From a virus, in the IMG/VR virus record IMGVR_UViG_3300033064_004648, positions 1-64,000 of that record: a DNA stretch of 64,000 bases; one strand, 5' to 3'. The position numbers were made by a program, and so were the translations under genes. This document shows, one piece after another, positions 8,009-15,769 of this stretch. Numbering within the stretch: the first letter of the stretch is position 1; each line of letters begins with the position of its first letter. Under the pieces are notes generated by a model that did no database searches, was not told the origin of the DNA, and was given only the letters and a program-made list of their open reading frames with translations.

Positions 8009-8728
8009 ATGATAATATATTTAACGACCAATAATATAAAAGGTAAAGTATACGTCGGCAAGCTGGTTGACGAAAGTAAGTCAACTTATCTCGGTTCTGG
8101 AACATGTGTTGGACGAGCGATCAAGCAATACGGTAAAGAAAATTTTAGCAGAATAACCTTAGAAGGCGGAATTACTGACCATGATTATTTGTGCAAAAGA
8201 GAAATTTATTGGATAGAATTCTATGATTCTACTAATCCAGAGATAGGATATAACCTTAGCGAAGGCGGACGCGGAGGTTATTCTGGATGTAAACATACGC
8301 CAGAAACACTTGAAAAAATGTCCGAAGCACAAAAGGGCGAAAACCACCCCATGTATGGGAAAAGAGGAAAAGAAACAGGTATGTTTGGAAAACACCATAC
8401 GGAAGAGGCGCGTAAAAAAATGTCTGAAGCAAACAAAGGCAAAAATCATCCAATGTACGGAAAACATCACACAGAAGAAGCATGTAAAAACATGTCTAAG
8501 TCGGCCAGAAATAGACCTCCTGCGTCTGAAGAAACATGCAAGAAAATATCGGAATCGAAAAGGGGAATAAATAATCCCAATGTCCTTGAAAAGGGAATGG
8601 TGTTGAATGTTTTAAAACTATTGAAAGATAATGTTTCTATGAAAAATATAACTAAAGAATTAAAAGTTTGCAATAGAACTATCCACAAAGTTAAAAACGG
8701 TGGCTATGATGATATTTATGATTTGTGA
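8009..8728 (+). CDS. GIY-YIG homing endonuclease with NUMOD3 repeats and HTH
   Basis: The GIY-YIG-like N-terminus runs IYLTTN...VYVGK with a later E (REIYWIEFY). It is followed by at least three Gly/Lys-rich NUMOD3 modules (AQKGENHPMYGK type, residues about 100-185) and a C-terminal helix-turn-helix (NVSMKNITKELKVCNRTIHKVKNG). Phage intronless homing endonucleases have this layout. It sits just before the promoter and integrase gene. The SD is poor, suggesting low expression. Confidence 0.82.
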   Translation: MIIYLTTNNIKGKVYVGKLVDESKSTYLGSGTCVGRAIKQYGKENFSRITLEGGITDHDYLCKREIYWIEFYDSTNPEIGYNLSEGGRGGYSGCKHTPETLEKMSEAQKGENHPMYGKRGKETGMFGKHHTEEARKKMSEANKGKNHPMYGKHHTEEACKNMSKSARNRPPASEETCKKISESKRGINNPNVLEKGMVLNVLKLLKDNVSMKNITKELKVCNRTIHKVKNGGYDDIYDL

Positions 8729-8735
8729 AAGTGTC

Positions 8736-8764
8736 TTGACAAAACGCAAATAGTATGATATGAT
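8736..8764 (+). promoter_or_regulatory. sigma70-like promoter of the recombinase gene
   Basis: TTGACA (8736-8741), 17-bp spacer ending TGa, TATGAT (8759-8764). It drives the recombinase gene, whose GTG follows TATGGAGG. Confidence 0.75.
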
Positions 8765-8790
8765 ACTATCATTAACTATGGAGGTTTTCG

Positions 8791-9708
8791 GTGAATAAAT
8801 CTTTTATTGAATTAGAAAAATATTATGAATTAAAATCCATTGATTGTACTAAGGCGACCCTTTTTTATTATAAAAATACACTTGATAAATTTGTTTTATA
8901 TTTTGATATAAAAAACATTAGTGATTTATCAAATATAAAATCCGAGGATATACAACAGTACATGTATTTCTTAGCCAATAATAAAAATGCTAAAAATTCT
9001 AATACTGCAAAAAATTCCGCCAATGCTCATTTTCGGGTTATTAAAGCTTTCTGTAACTGGTTAATAGAACAAGATTATCTTGCAAAATCACCATGTGAAG
9101 GTATTAAACAATTTAAGATAGCTAAAGAAATAAAATTTTATTTAAAGAAAGATGAAATAAAATCTATTTTGTTGAATTGTAGAAGCGCAAAAGATAAACT
9201 TATAATTGCTCTATTATTATATACCGGTATTCGTGTTGGGGAAATATCCAAGATAAAAATTTCTGATATTGACGATAACCATCTTTTGATTCACGGCAAG
9301 GGACGTAAGGAGAGAAATGTAATTCTGATTCCTTATATTATAGATTTATTAGGAAAATACTTAGAAACAAGATCAGATGAAAACGAATTTTTACTTGTTT
9401 CTAGAAAGAATTTTGGAAAAAGGTCAAGGGAATTACACAGTGTTACACCCCAAGCTGTCAGAGATGTTATTAAAAAAATAGCCAAAAGATCTGACATTGA
9501 TACAAATAGAATAAATAACATTACGCCCCATACATTTAGACGAACGTTTGCTGTCAATCTTGCCAAAAATGGACACGCTTCTTCTTTTCAAATTCAAAAA
9601 GCATTGGGGCATTCAAATATTCAAACTACCCAAATTTATCTTGAGGCGGCCGGAGCCGAGATTTCAGATTCGGCATTATTAGGTCAGGTTGTGCCTATTG
9701 GAATATAA
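8791..9708 (+). CDS. Tyrosine recombinase / XerC-like integrase
   Basis: A 305-aa protein with an N-terminal SAM-like core-binding domain (about 1-100) and a C-terminal catalytic domain. Visible catalytic residues: Arg in YTGIRVGEIS, Lys in HGKGRKERNV, H-x-x-R in HTFRRTFA, His in LGHSN and Tyr in IYLEAAG. The full set implies activity. The GTG start at 8791 follows TATGGAGG (8778-8785). It could integrate the element, resolve multimers, or shuffle a locus; I see no clear att repeat nearby. Confidence 0.88.
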   Translation: MNKSFIELEKYYELKSIDCTKATLFYYKNTLDKFVLYFDIKNISDLSNIKSEDIQQYMYFLANNKNAKNSNTAKNSANAHFRVIKAFCNWLIEQDYLAKSPCEGIKQFKIAKEIKFYLKKDEIKSILLNCRSAKDKLIIALLLYTGIRVGEISKIKISDIDDNHLLIHGKGRKERNVILIPYIIDLLGKYLETRSDENEFLLVSRKNFGKRSRELHSVTPQAVRDVIKKIAKRSDIDTNRINNITPHTFRRTFAVNLAKNGHASSFQIQKALGHSNIQTTQIYLEAAGAEISDSALLGQVVPIGI

Positions 9709-9725
9709 TAAAAGGAGAACTTATT

Positions 9726-9875
9726 ATGGTTGGTATTTTAAGATTTATCAGCAACATGTTCGTGACACTTATAGTTGTTCAGGAATTGTTTTTTCCAGAA
9801 TTACTTAAACCTTGGGCATGGTATAAATGGGTGTTCTTGGCAATTGGTGTTATTATTGTTAATTATCAAGAATAG
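9726..9875 (+). CDS. Small membrane protein, 49 aa
   Basis: Preceded by AAAAGGAGAAC. It has two hydrophobic stretches (about 3-22 and 33-45) around an FFPELLKPWAWYKW segment. Probably an inner-membrane miniprotein; function unknown. Confidence 0.6.
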   Translation: MVGILRFISNMFVTLIVVQELFFPELLKPWAWYKWVFLAIGVIIVNYQE

Positions 9876-9893
9876 TAATAAAAGGAGGATTTT

Positions 9894-10169
9894 ATGCAAG
9901 AATATAAAGGAACAGTCAGACGAGAAGAGAGTGAAGATTTAGAGGTTTTGAATCTTGTTCCGTCTTTTCACGAGAGTAATATCAAACGTCAGTCAGTTTG
10001 TATAGCTCCATTAACGAGACATGAAACTTCAATTATAATGTCAAAGACAAATGAAAAAGGAGGGTCTTCATTCTGTCATTTCATATTTACCGAAAGAGAA
10101 ACAGACATGTTGATTGAGGCTCTGCAAGAAGTAAAAACTAGATGGAAAGAGAATAAGGTAATAGAATGA
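9894..10169 (+). CDS. Hypothetical protein, 91 aa
   Basis: Strong AAAGGAGG site. Charged protein with a TFTERETDMLIEAL-like C-terminal helix; not recognised. Confidence 0.6.
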   Translation: MQEYKGTVRREESEDLEVLNLVPSFHESNIKRQSVCIAPLTRHETSIIMSKTNEKGGSSFCHFIFTERETDMLIEALQEVKTRWKENKVIE

Positions 10170-10175
10170 AGAAAG

Positions 10176-10370
10176 ATGGTTTTTATGCATACTAATATAA
10201 AAAAGTTAAAAAAGATGATAGGGTATTTTCAGGGATTTTCCGACGAAGAAGTTGTAGAAGTTGAAGTTGGAGATGTTAAAAAAGCATTATTAGACCTTTT
10301 AGAGTTAAAAGAAATGGTTGATGTTATTGCTCGCCAGGTTGAGAAATATTACGGAATACCAATAGGATAA
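10176..10370 (+). CDS. Hypothetical protein, 64 aa
   Basis: An acidic, mostly helical protein (EVVEVEVGDVKKALLDLLELKEMV). A start at 10176 or at the ATG at 10185 is possible; the SD is weak (AAGAAAG). No known motif. Confidence 0.5.
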   Translation: MVFMHTNIKKLKKMIGYFQGFSDEEVVEVEVGDVKKALLDLLELKEMVDVIARQVEKYYGIPIG

Positions 10371-10393
10371 AAGAAACATTTTATGAGGTTTAA

Positions 10394-10597
10394 ATGGAAG
10401 AAAAAGTAATTAATGGAGTTTTATGTTTCTCTAAAGATAGCGATTTGAAAGGTGGCGAAACAGAATGGGTTCCTTATACGCTTGAATCATTGACAACTGC
10501 TTTTAGGGCAATGAGATCAATGTATGAATCTGCTGATCGAAGAGCAAATAAATTAAATTGCATTGTTGAAAATGTTAGAAAAGATGTTAGATGGTAA
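10394..10597 (+). CDS. Hypothetical protein, 67 aa
   Basis: Preceded by a right-hand palindrome arm (attttatgaggttta) in place of a clear SD. The C-terminal half is helical (TAFRAMRSMYESADRRANKL). Overlaps the next gene by 7 bp. Confidence 0.55.
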   Translation: MEEKVINGVLCFSKDSDLKGGETEWVPYTLESLTTAFRAMRSMYESADRRANKLNCIVENVRKDVRW

Positions 10598-10818
10598 CAT
10601 CCTATTCAAGAGGCCATAAAACATATTACAATGGGAGTGAGTGGCTATATTGTGATAACAATAAGCCAGAAGACGAAATGAGACCATGCGCAAGGTGCGG
10701 GAAGTCTCCCACGCCAGAAGGATATGATGCTTGCTTAGGTTATATTGAGGGAGTTAAAAGTGCTTGTTGTGGGCATGGAGTGTCTGTTGTAATAGAAATG
10801 AAAGATGAAACACAATAA
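10591..10818 (+). CDS. Small zinc-binding phage protein (PCARCGKSPTPEGYDAC)
   Basis: A 75-aa protein with the conserved phage pattern RPCARCGKSPTPEGYDACLG...SACCGHGV, whose Cys and His residues form a probable zinc site. The family is common in phage early regions and uncharacterised. Confidence 0.75.
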   Translation: MVTSYSRGHKTYYNGSEWLYCDNNKPEDEMRPCARCGKSPTPEGYDACLGYIEGVKSACCGHGVSVVIEMKDETQ

Positions 10819-10850
10819 AATTACAATTTTATGTGGTTTTAGGAAAACTT

Positions 10851-11339
10851 ATGGAAATAAAAAAAGTTAAAGCCCCAGTTTACAAAAATATTATAGATGG
10901 ATATAAGGAAGTAAACGTTTATATAACTTCCGATGGACAAAAATTTTCGGAACGCGATAAAGATGACGCTAACCGACACGAACATAGACTAAATTACGAA
11001 AAAAGATTATCTGATATAGAACAAGTAACTATCGAAAACATGTTTGATATGGTCCCTGAAAAATGGTTTTATGCTTCTACCAAAGAAGATTTGGATTTTT
11101 TGACAAACCTAAAAGAAGACAAATATAGAAAAGTAGAAATAAACGGAGACTTAAAAGTTGGCGAATGGATAGGGTGTTATGTTTTTGATTGTGGAGACTC
11201 AGGAGAAACTGCAATGTATTATACTCTTTCTTATATAAGGAGCAAAACTATTGAGTTTTTGGAAGATGTTATGAGTAAAACAAATTTAACTATATCTGAT
11301 AATCGCGAAGAACTTAATCGGAAAGATACTTCCGACTAG
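10851..11339 (+). CDS. Hypothetical protein, 162 aa
   Basis: The ATG at 10851 follows TAGGAAAAC; the open frame upstream overlaps a palindrome copy. No catalytic motif is evident. The N-terminus reads VYITSDGQKFSERDKDDANRHE; the middle has WFYASTKEDLDFL and a GEWIGCYVFDCGDSGE segment. Unknown. Confidence 0.65.
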   Translation: MEIKKVKAPVYKNIIDGYKEVNVYITSDGQKFSERDKDDANRHEHRLNYEKRLSDIEQVTIENMFDMVPEKWFYASTKEDLDFLTNLKEDKYRKVEINGDLKVGEWIGCYVFDCGDSGETAMYYTLSYIRSKTIEFLEDVMSKTNLTISDNREELNRKDTSD

Positions 11340-11393
11340 AAGCATAAAACGTACTTAATCGGCAATATGTTGCCGATTAAAAAAGGAGAAATA

Positions 11394-11609
11394 ATGACAT
11401 TAACAAACGAAGATTTAAATAATAGATTTACATATCATAAGCCAAATGAAAAAACTATAATGACCCATCAACTAATTCGTAATTTTGGTTTAGAATTAGC
11501 CAATGAATTAAACAATCTTTTGCCCGATGGACGAGAAAAGTCTTTGGCAATTACAAAATTAGAAGAAGTAGTTATGTGGGCAAACGCTTCTTTAGCGAGG
11601 AATAGCTAA
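11394..11609 (+). CDS. Acb2/Tad1-domain protein, copy 1 (cyclic-nucleotide sponge family)
   Basis: A 71-aa helical protein with NRFTYHKPNEKT, the mid-helix pattern around LANELNNLLP and GREKSLAITKLEEVVMWANA. I recognise the RFxYHxP...SREKSLAxTxLEEAxMWANAxIARN signature of phage Acb2-type proteins, which sequester the cyclic oligonucleotide signals of CBASS (and related gcADPR in Thoeris) and so block abortive infection. The start follows AAAAGGAG. It is paralogous to the next gene over its whole length. The motif match is strong; ligand specificity is not readable. Confidence 0.75.
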   Translation: MTLTNEDLNNRFTYHKPNEKTIMTHQLIRNFGLELANELNNLLPDGREKSLAITKLEEVVMWANASLARNS

Positions 11610-11640
11610 AACCACATAAAAGATTGATTTTATATGATTT
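11608..11640 (+). repeat. Intergenic palindrome between the two Acb2-like genes
   Basis: AAAACCACATAAAA, loop, then ATTTTATATGATTT. A near copy (about 11872-11905) follows the second paralogue, so each duplicated gene carries its own 3' palindrome. Confidence 0.75.
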
Positions 11641-11657
11641 AGAAAAGGAAAAATAAA

Positions 11658-11873
11658 ATGACATTAGACGAAAAAGATTTATTAAATAGATTTACTTATC
11701 ATGCACCAAACGAAAGAGATGTATTAAACCATGAAGCAATTCGAAATTTTGGATTAGATTTAGCGAGAATATTGAATGACTTATTACCAGACTCAAGAGA
11801 AAAGTCATTAGCTATGACAAAACTTGAAGAAGCTATAATGTGGGCAAATGCTGCAATAGCGAGGAATAAGTAA
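11658..11873 (+). CDS. Acb2/Tad1-domain protein, copy 2
   Basis: A 71-aa tandem paralogue of the upstream gene, about 60-65 % identical by eye, keeping RFTYHAPNER, DSREKSLAMTKLEEAIMWAN and AIARNK. The family forms compact oligomers that bind cyclic dinucleotides and trinucleotides. Two diverged copies side by side could cover different signals or raise dosage. AAAAGGAAAA precedes the ATG. Confidence 0.77.
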   Translation: MTLDEKDLLNRFTYHAPNERDVLNHEAIRNFGLDLARILNDLLPDSREKSLAMTKLEEAIMWANAAIARNK

Positions 11874-11926
11874 AACCACATAAAAATATAATTTTATCAT
11901 ATTTTAAAGAGGCTACGAACATATAA

Positions 11927-12460
11927 ATGAATAGAAAAAAATACATTAATAGATACGATATTCAGAAACGTGTCGAAGAATTGGCGATTGAAATAGATTG
12001 TGATTATAGCGGTTTGGATGATCGTATTTGTATTGTCGGCATTTTGCGTGGCGCTTTTATTTTCTTGGCGGATATGTCAAGATTATTAGATACGAGACAC
12101 ACTATTGATTTTATTTCAATTGGTAGTTATGATAAAGATAATTCAGGAAATGTTAGGTTATTGATGGATACAAGAACCGATGTTTCAGGAAAACATGTTC
12201 TTATTGTAGAAGACATTATTGATAGCGGCAAAACAATTAATTATCTTGTTGACTTATTTTTAAATCGAAATGTAGCAAGTGTAAAAACATGTACCTTATT
12301 TAGAAAAAATGGATCAAAAGAAACCTCTAACATAGATTATATTGGATTTGATGTCCCTAAAGAACATTGGCTCGTTGGTTATGGCTTAGATTTTGATAAT
12401 AAATATAGAACATTACCAGATGTCGAAATATTAAAACAATCAGATGAGGAGCTAAATTAA
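11927..12460 (+). CDS. hpt: Hypoxanthine/guanine phosphoribosyltransferase
   Basis: A 177-aa protein of typical HPRT length. It shows VGILRGAFIFLADM (about 37-50), SYDKDNSG in the flexible loop, the PRPP-binding motif VEDIIDSGKT (94-103) and the C-terminal WLVGYGLDFDNKYRTLPDV, all diagnostic. It makes IMP or GMP from hypoxanthine or guanine and PRPP in the cytoplasm. Its stop overlaps the purA-like ATG by one base (TAATG), indicating coupled translation, so IMP or GMP can pass to the next enzyme. The SD is weak (AGAGGC). Confidence 0.92.
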   Translation: MNRKKYINRYDIQKRVEELAIEIDCDYSGLDDRICIVGILRGAFIFLADMSRLLDTRHTIDFISIGSYDKDNSGNVRLLMDTRTDVSGKHVLIVEDIIDSGKTINYLVDLFLNRNVASVKTCTLFRKNGSKETSNIDYIGFDVPKEHWLVGYGLDFDNKYRTLPDVEILKQSDEELN

Positions 12461-13527
12461 TGCATAGAGGCGCATATATTATTGTCGGTGCACAATGGGG
12501 CGATGAGGCAAAAGGAATGGTGAGTGCTTATTTGTCCATAAGAGAAAATGCTAAAATTGTTTGTAGGGCTGGAACTGGACCAAACGCAGAACATGGTGTT
12601 TTTCTAAAAGATGAAAAAACATATATAAAAACAAATCAGTTGCCTTTAGGTTGGATATTCAATCCTGATATTCAAATTCGTATTGGGTCTGGTGTAGCCG
12701 TTGATCCAGTCAAACTAATGTATGAAATAAATAAATATAAATTACATAATCGTGTAAAAATAGATTATCGTTGTCCTATTATTACATCAGAACACATTAA
12801 AGCAGAGAAAAACAGCAAGGGAATGGCCTCTATTGGCTCAACATTTAGTGGAACCGGTTATTGTCGAGCAGACTTTATTTTACGAAAAGCAAAGCAGGCA
12901 CGAGACATAGAAGCATTAAAAGACTATATAACGGATTGTAGCACTGAGATAAATAATGAGGCTAGAACTGAAATTGTAATTATAGAGTCTTCACAAGGAA
13001 CATTTCTTTCATTAGCTTTAAGCGAAGATTATCCAAACACAACCTCCGATAATGTTACTGCAATGGCTGCCGCCGATGACGTATTGTTAAATTGGAAAAA
13101 CTTAAAAGAAGTAATTTTAGTTGTAAAAGCATTACCTACTCGCGAAGGTAGCGGAGATATAGGAGCAAGAGAATTATCGTCTGAAGAAATTATTTCTAAA
13201 GGGTTGGTTGAACCAAGTTCAATTGGCGGGAAAACAAGAAGAAAAGCCGAGGGAATTAATTTCGACATGCTAAAATATGCAGTAGAAGTAAATGGGGCAA
13301 CACAAATCGCACTTACATTTTGTGATCATTATGACCCTCAAATTAAAAATGCTAAAGCAATAAGTAAAATTACTCCAAGAATATGGGAATTGATTTATGA
13401 AATCGAAACTTCTACTGGTGTACCGGTTACTATTCTAAATACAGGTAAACCGTATAATTGTATTATTGATCGAACTGAAAATTCTGTTGATTGGGAGAGT
13501 ATAGATAACAATATTCTGAAATTATGA
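12460..13527 (+). CDS. Adenylosuccinate synthetase-like enzyme (short PurA/PurZ type)
   Basis: A 355-aa protein, clearly shorter than bacterial PurA (about 430 aa) and near archaeal PurA and phage PurZ lengths. The P-loop AQWGDEAKGM (11-20) keeps the catalytic Asp (D15) but differs from GDEGKGK; NAEH supplies a His (H45); SSQGTFLSLAL, TSDN...ADDV and LPTREGSGDIG resemble the archaeal/PurZ-type nucleotide-binding segments. PurA joins IMP to aspartate; PurZ acts on dGMP towards 2-aminoadenine (Z) DNA. The retained Asp favours PurA or the PurZ0-like variant over classical PurZ. The hpt gene upstream favours purine salvage. Overlaps the next gene by 4 bp. Confidence 0.85.
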   Translation: MHRGAYIIVGAQWGDEAKGMVSAYLSIRENAKIVCRAGTGPNAEHGVFLKDEKTYIKTNQLPLGWIFNPDIQIRIGSGVAVDPVKLMYEINKYKLHNRVKIDYRCPIITSEHIKAEKNSKGMASIGSTFSGTGYCRADFILRKAKQARDIEALKDYITDCSTEINNEARTEIVIIESSQGTFLSLALSEDYPNTTSDNVTAMAAADDVLLNWKNLKEVILVVKALPTREGSGDIGARELSSEEIISKGLVEPSSIGGKTRRKAEGINFDMLKYAVEVNGATQIALTFCDHYDPQIKNAKAISKITPRIWELIYEIETSTGVPVTILNTGKPYNCIIDRTENSVDWESIDNNILKL

Positions 13528-13844
13528 CAAAATTTATAAGAAAATTTATGGGAATATTTAAAAAACCCGAAGCTAAAAAACCTGATGACAAATATACCAA
13601 AGTTTTTAGGCAATTGGTGCAAGCTCCTAAGATAGACAAAGACATTGCAAATCTTCGTCGGTTTGGTAAGGGATATGTGCTTTCCAATCCAGAGGAGGGT
13701 CTATTCTGGGGGAATGATGAGAAAACAGCCATCAGGATTTACATGGATGAGGAAGCAGCTACTTTTGACCGAGACCGCTTGCCATCTTCCGATGGTTGGC
13801 GTGTTTTTTCGGTTGCAGTATTTTATACAGGCAAGAATAGTTAA
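13524..13844 (+). CDS. Hypothetical protein, 106 aa
   Basis: Begins in the stop of the purA-like gene (ATGA). Basic N-terminus (KFIRKFMGIFKKPEAKKP), then FGKGYVLSNPEEGLFWG. No motif recognised; position suggests cotranslation with the purine genes. Confidence 0.6.
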   Translation: MTKFIRKFMGIFKKPEAKKPDDKYTKVFRQLVQAPKIDKDIANLRRFGKGYVLSNPEEGLFWGNDEKTAIRIYMDEEAATFDRDRLPSSDGWRVFSVAVFYTGKNS

Positions 13845-13850
13845 GATAAA

Positions 13851-14180
13851 ATGATTAAAATTTCAAAAAACAACAGGTGGCCTAGACCTAATAGTACTAG
13901 ATTGCGTATGATGCATGAAAATAATCCTTGTTGTATTTGGTGTGGGGAAAAAACAGTTTTATATGAAAAATATATCGCGTATTTATCAGACGATGCGGCA
14001 ACAGTAGACCATCTGTTTGTCAGAAAAGATCCTCGAAGAATATATTGCAAAAAACATGGAATTCCATCTTTACTTATTTTAGCTTGCCATAAGTGTAACC
14101 AAAGAAGAGACGATATGCTTTGGGAAAGATTTTGCAGAATAAAGAAAGTTGATATAAATTTTGATTTTGTTTATTGTTAG
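13851..14180 (+). CDS. Short HNH-type endonuclease
   Basis: A 109-aa protein with CCIWCG, then ATVDHLFVRKDPRR (D-H of the HNH) and LACHKCNQRRDD, giving a zinc-bound HNH fold with no extra DNA-binding modules. Many phages carry such small HNH proteins, either as homing enzymes or as packaging nickases; the early context favours the former. Confidence 0.75.
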   Translation: MIKISKNNRWPRPNSTRLRMMHENNPCCIWCGEKTVLYEKYIAYLSDDAATVDHLFVRKDPRRIYCKKHGIPSLLILACHKCNQRRDDMLWERFCRIKKVDINFDFVYC

Positions 14181-14188
14181 GAGTAATC

Positions 14189-14368
14189 ATGAAAAGAGAT
14201 AAGGACAAATTGACGATGAATTTTATAGAAGAGTGGTGCTATAAAGAAGCGGTTCTTGATGCCTATGACGACTTTGGTTTGGAACTTACCGAAGATGAGG
14301 TAATGGAATATTATCATCATCTTTTAAAACGAATCGATAAAAGGAGTAGAGATGAAACAATATGTTGA
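14189..14368 (+). CDS. Hypothetical protein, 59 aa
   Basis: Start chosen at 14189 after TTAGGAG. Acidic helical protein (LDAYDDFGLELTEDEVMEYYHHL). Overlaps the next gene by 17 bp. Confidence 0.6.
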   Translation: MKRDKDKLTMNFIEEWCYKEAVLDAYDDFGLELTEDEVMEYYHHLLKRIDKRSRDETIC

Positions 14369-14501
14369 ATTTACTGTGTGGAATTATAAAGAGGAAAGAC
14401 CCGCCACCGAAGAAGAAATAAAAGAACACATTTATATTATATATCATAATGGAAAATGTGTTGTCGAGTGCGATAATGATTATAGCCTGTTGATGGAATA
14501 A
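14352..14501 (+). CDS. Hypothetical protein, 49 aa
   Basis: Preceded by AAGGAG (14341-14346). Beta-rich small protein (QYVEFTVWNYKEE, HIYIIYHNGKCVVEC). Followed by a palindrome copy. Confidence 0.55.
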   Translation: MKQYVEFTVWNYKEERPATEEEIKEHIYIIYHNGKCVVECDNDYSLLME

Positions 14502-14525
14502 AATTGAGATTTTATGTGGTTTAAT

Positions 14526-14711
14526 ATGAAACATTTGCGAAACGACACTTGGACAAAACGATTGAAGGGTATTAGAAGAAAAGGAATTAGATGGGACTAT
14601 AATTTAGACGGAAGATCTGATCATGAAGAGATGTCTTCTTATTGGAAAAAGTATTGGCGTAGGTGGCGAAGAAGAAAATCGCGCAAGGAGATTGATTTTG
14701 AAAACAATTGA
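14526..14711 (+). CDS. Very basic small protein, 61 aa
   Basis: Rich in Lys, Arg and Trp (WKKYWRRWRRRKSRKE), which suggests nucleic-acid or membrane contact. No SD is visible; the frame is open between a palindrome and the next gene. Coding status is moderate. Confidence 0.4.
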   Translation: MKHLRNDTWTKRLKGIRRKGIRWDYNLDGRSDHEEMSSYWKKYWRRWRRRKSRKEIDFENN

Positions 14712-14970
14712 TAAAAAATATTTTAAAAATCCAGAAAAATATATCCCAAAGGGAATATACTGCTATAAAACAACTTCTATTACTTATGACGATAGTGGAT
14801 ATCCACAAATTCATACTGATATTTGTCCTTTTTTTGAGTGGCTAATAAATAAAGAAGGGGCATATTGTCACTACGAAGAGTCTAGCGACGATATATTTTT
14901 ATCGGATCAAGTAAAAATATGTAATATCAATCATTATACCGATGAAGAAATGACGGAGATGAATGAATGA
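14698..14970 (+). CDS. Phage protein with GIYCYK...CPFF motif
   Basis: The TTG start at 14698 is chosen because AAGGAG (14685-14690) lies 7 bp upstream; this gives 90 aa. The segment IPKGIYCYKTTSI...DICPFFEW is seen in small phage proteins of unknown role and may form a Cys-rich site. Overlaps the next gene by 4 bp. Confidence 0.65.
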   Translation: MKTIDKKYFKNPEKYIPKGIYCYKTTSITYDDSGYPQIHTDICPFFEWLINKEGAYCHYEESSDDIFLSDQVKICNINHYTDEEMTEMNE

Positions 14971-15170
14971 TAAAAATATTGACAATAGGAAAACATAGTT
15001 TGATATTTCAAAATAAAAGATTTTATATTGTTTTAAATAGACAATTATGGTTTTGGTCTGATAAATGGCAAGAAAGCGAAAAACAAGTTGATCAAGATAT
15101 AAAAGACGGCAATATTCAAACATTCAATAGTGTTGATGAATTTTTTGATGGTTTAAAAGAAGAGGAATAA
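14967..15170 (+). CDS. Hypothetical protein, 67 aa
   Basis: ATGA-coupled to the upstream gene. Begins with beta strands (HSLIFQNKRFYIVLNRQLWFW) and ends acidic. Not recognised. Confidence 0.55.
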   Translation: MIKILTIGKHSLIFQNKRFYIVLNRQLWFWSDKWQESEKQVDQDIKDGNIQTFNSVDEFFDGLKEEE

Positions 15171-15171
15171 A

Positions 15172-15765
15172 ATGAATGATAAAGAAAGAATACTTACTAC
15201 AATTTTAGATCAATTTTATTATACTCAAACTTTATGTTTTCATTCCCCCAAAGAAAATGATTTTATTAAAAGTGGTGGTGATACATATGTTCATTTTGGC
15301 GCATATGATGATCGTAAAATTAAAGTGGGCGATTTAGTTATGGGGAAAACTGGTAAGGTTCATGATTTCAAAATAGGATTTGTTCATGAAATTTTGTCTA
15401 AATTTGAGATGGTTATCAGGGAGATAGGTAGCAACAAATTGTGTAATTATTCTAATGAATCGTTCACAAGAATTGTTGGACTTAAACCAAGTGACTTATA
15501 TGAAAAAGGCCAATATGGTTTCTATCAAAAAGTATTAAAAGCTTTTACAAGAGGGAATGAATATTCTTATAGATATGGTGGACTAGAATTTTTAGGAGAT
15601 AATATTGCAAAAATTTGGATTAGAGAGGCGTTCGGTGGTTTTGGGGAGTGTAAATCAAGTCCTTTTTCTTTTAAAATAGAATGGAATAAAAGAACAACAA
15701 TAAAAGAAATACTCAACCTAATGATTGAAAATGGATATGGAACAAAAAAATTTGAAAGGGAATAA
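15172..15765 (+). CDS. Hypothetical protein, 197 aa
   Basis: It starts 2 bp after the previous stop, with AAGAGGAA as SD. The middle is a small beta domain (KVGDLVMGKTGKVHDFKIGF) like adaptor folds in phage proteins; the C-terminus is helical. Function unknown. Confidence 0.65.
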   Translation: MNDKERILTTILDQFYYTQTLCFHSPKENDFIKSGGDTYVHFGAYDDRKIKVGDLVMGKTGKVHDFKIGFVHEILSKFEMVIREIGSNKLCNYSNESFTRIVGLKPSDLYEKGQYGFYQKVLKAFTRGNEYSYRYGGLEFLGDNIAKIWIREAFGGFGECKSSPFSFKIEWNKRTTIKEILNLMIENGYGTKKFERE

Positions 15766-15769
15766 AACA

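Noticed and set aside
8791-9708. Attachment site next to the integrase
   Set aside because: I looked for direct repeats flanking the recombinase and around the tRNA genes and saw none beyond the general palindrome family.
12460-13527. Firm call of PurZ and a Z-genome
   Set aside because: The catalytic Asp is retained, no MazZ or DpoZ is visible and the polymerase is DnaE-like; purine salvage is at least as likely.
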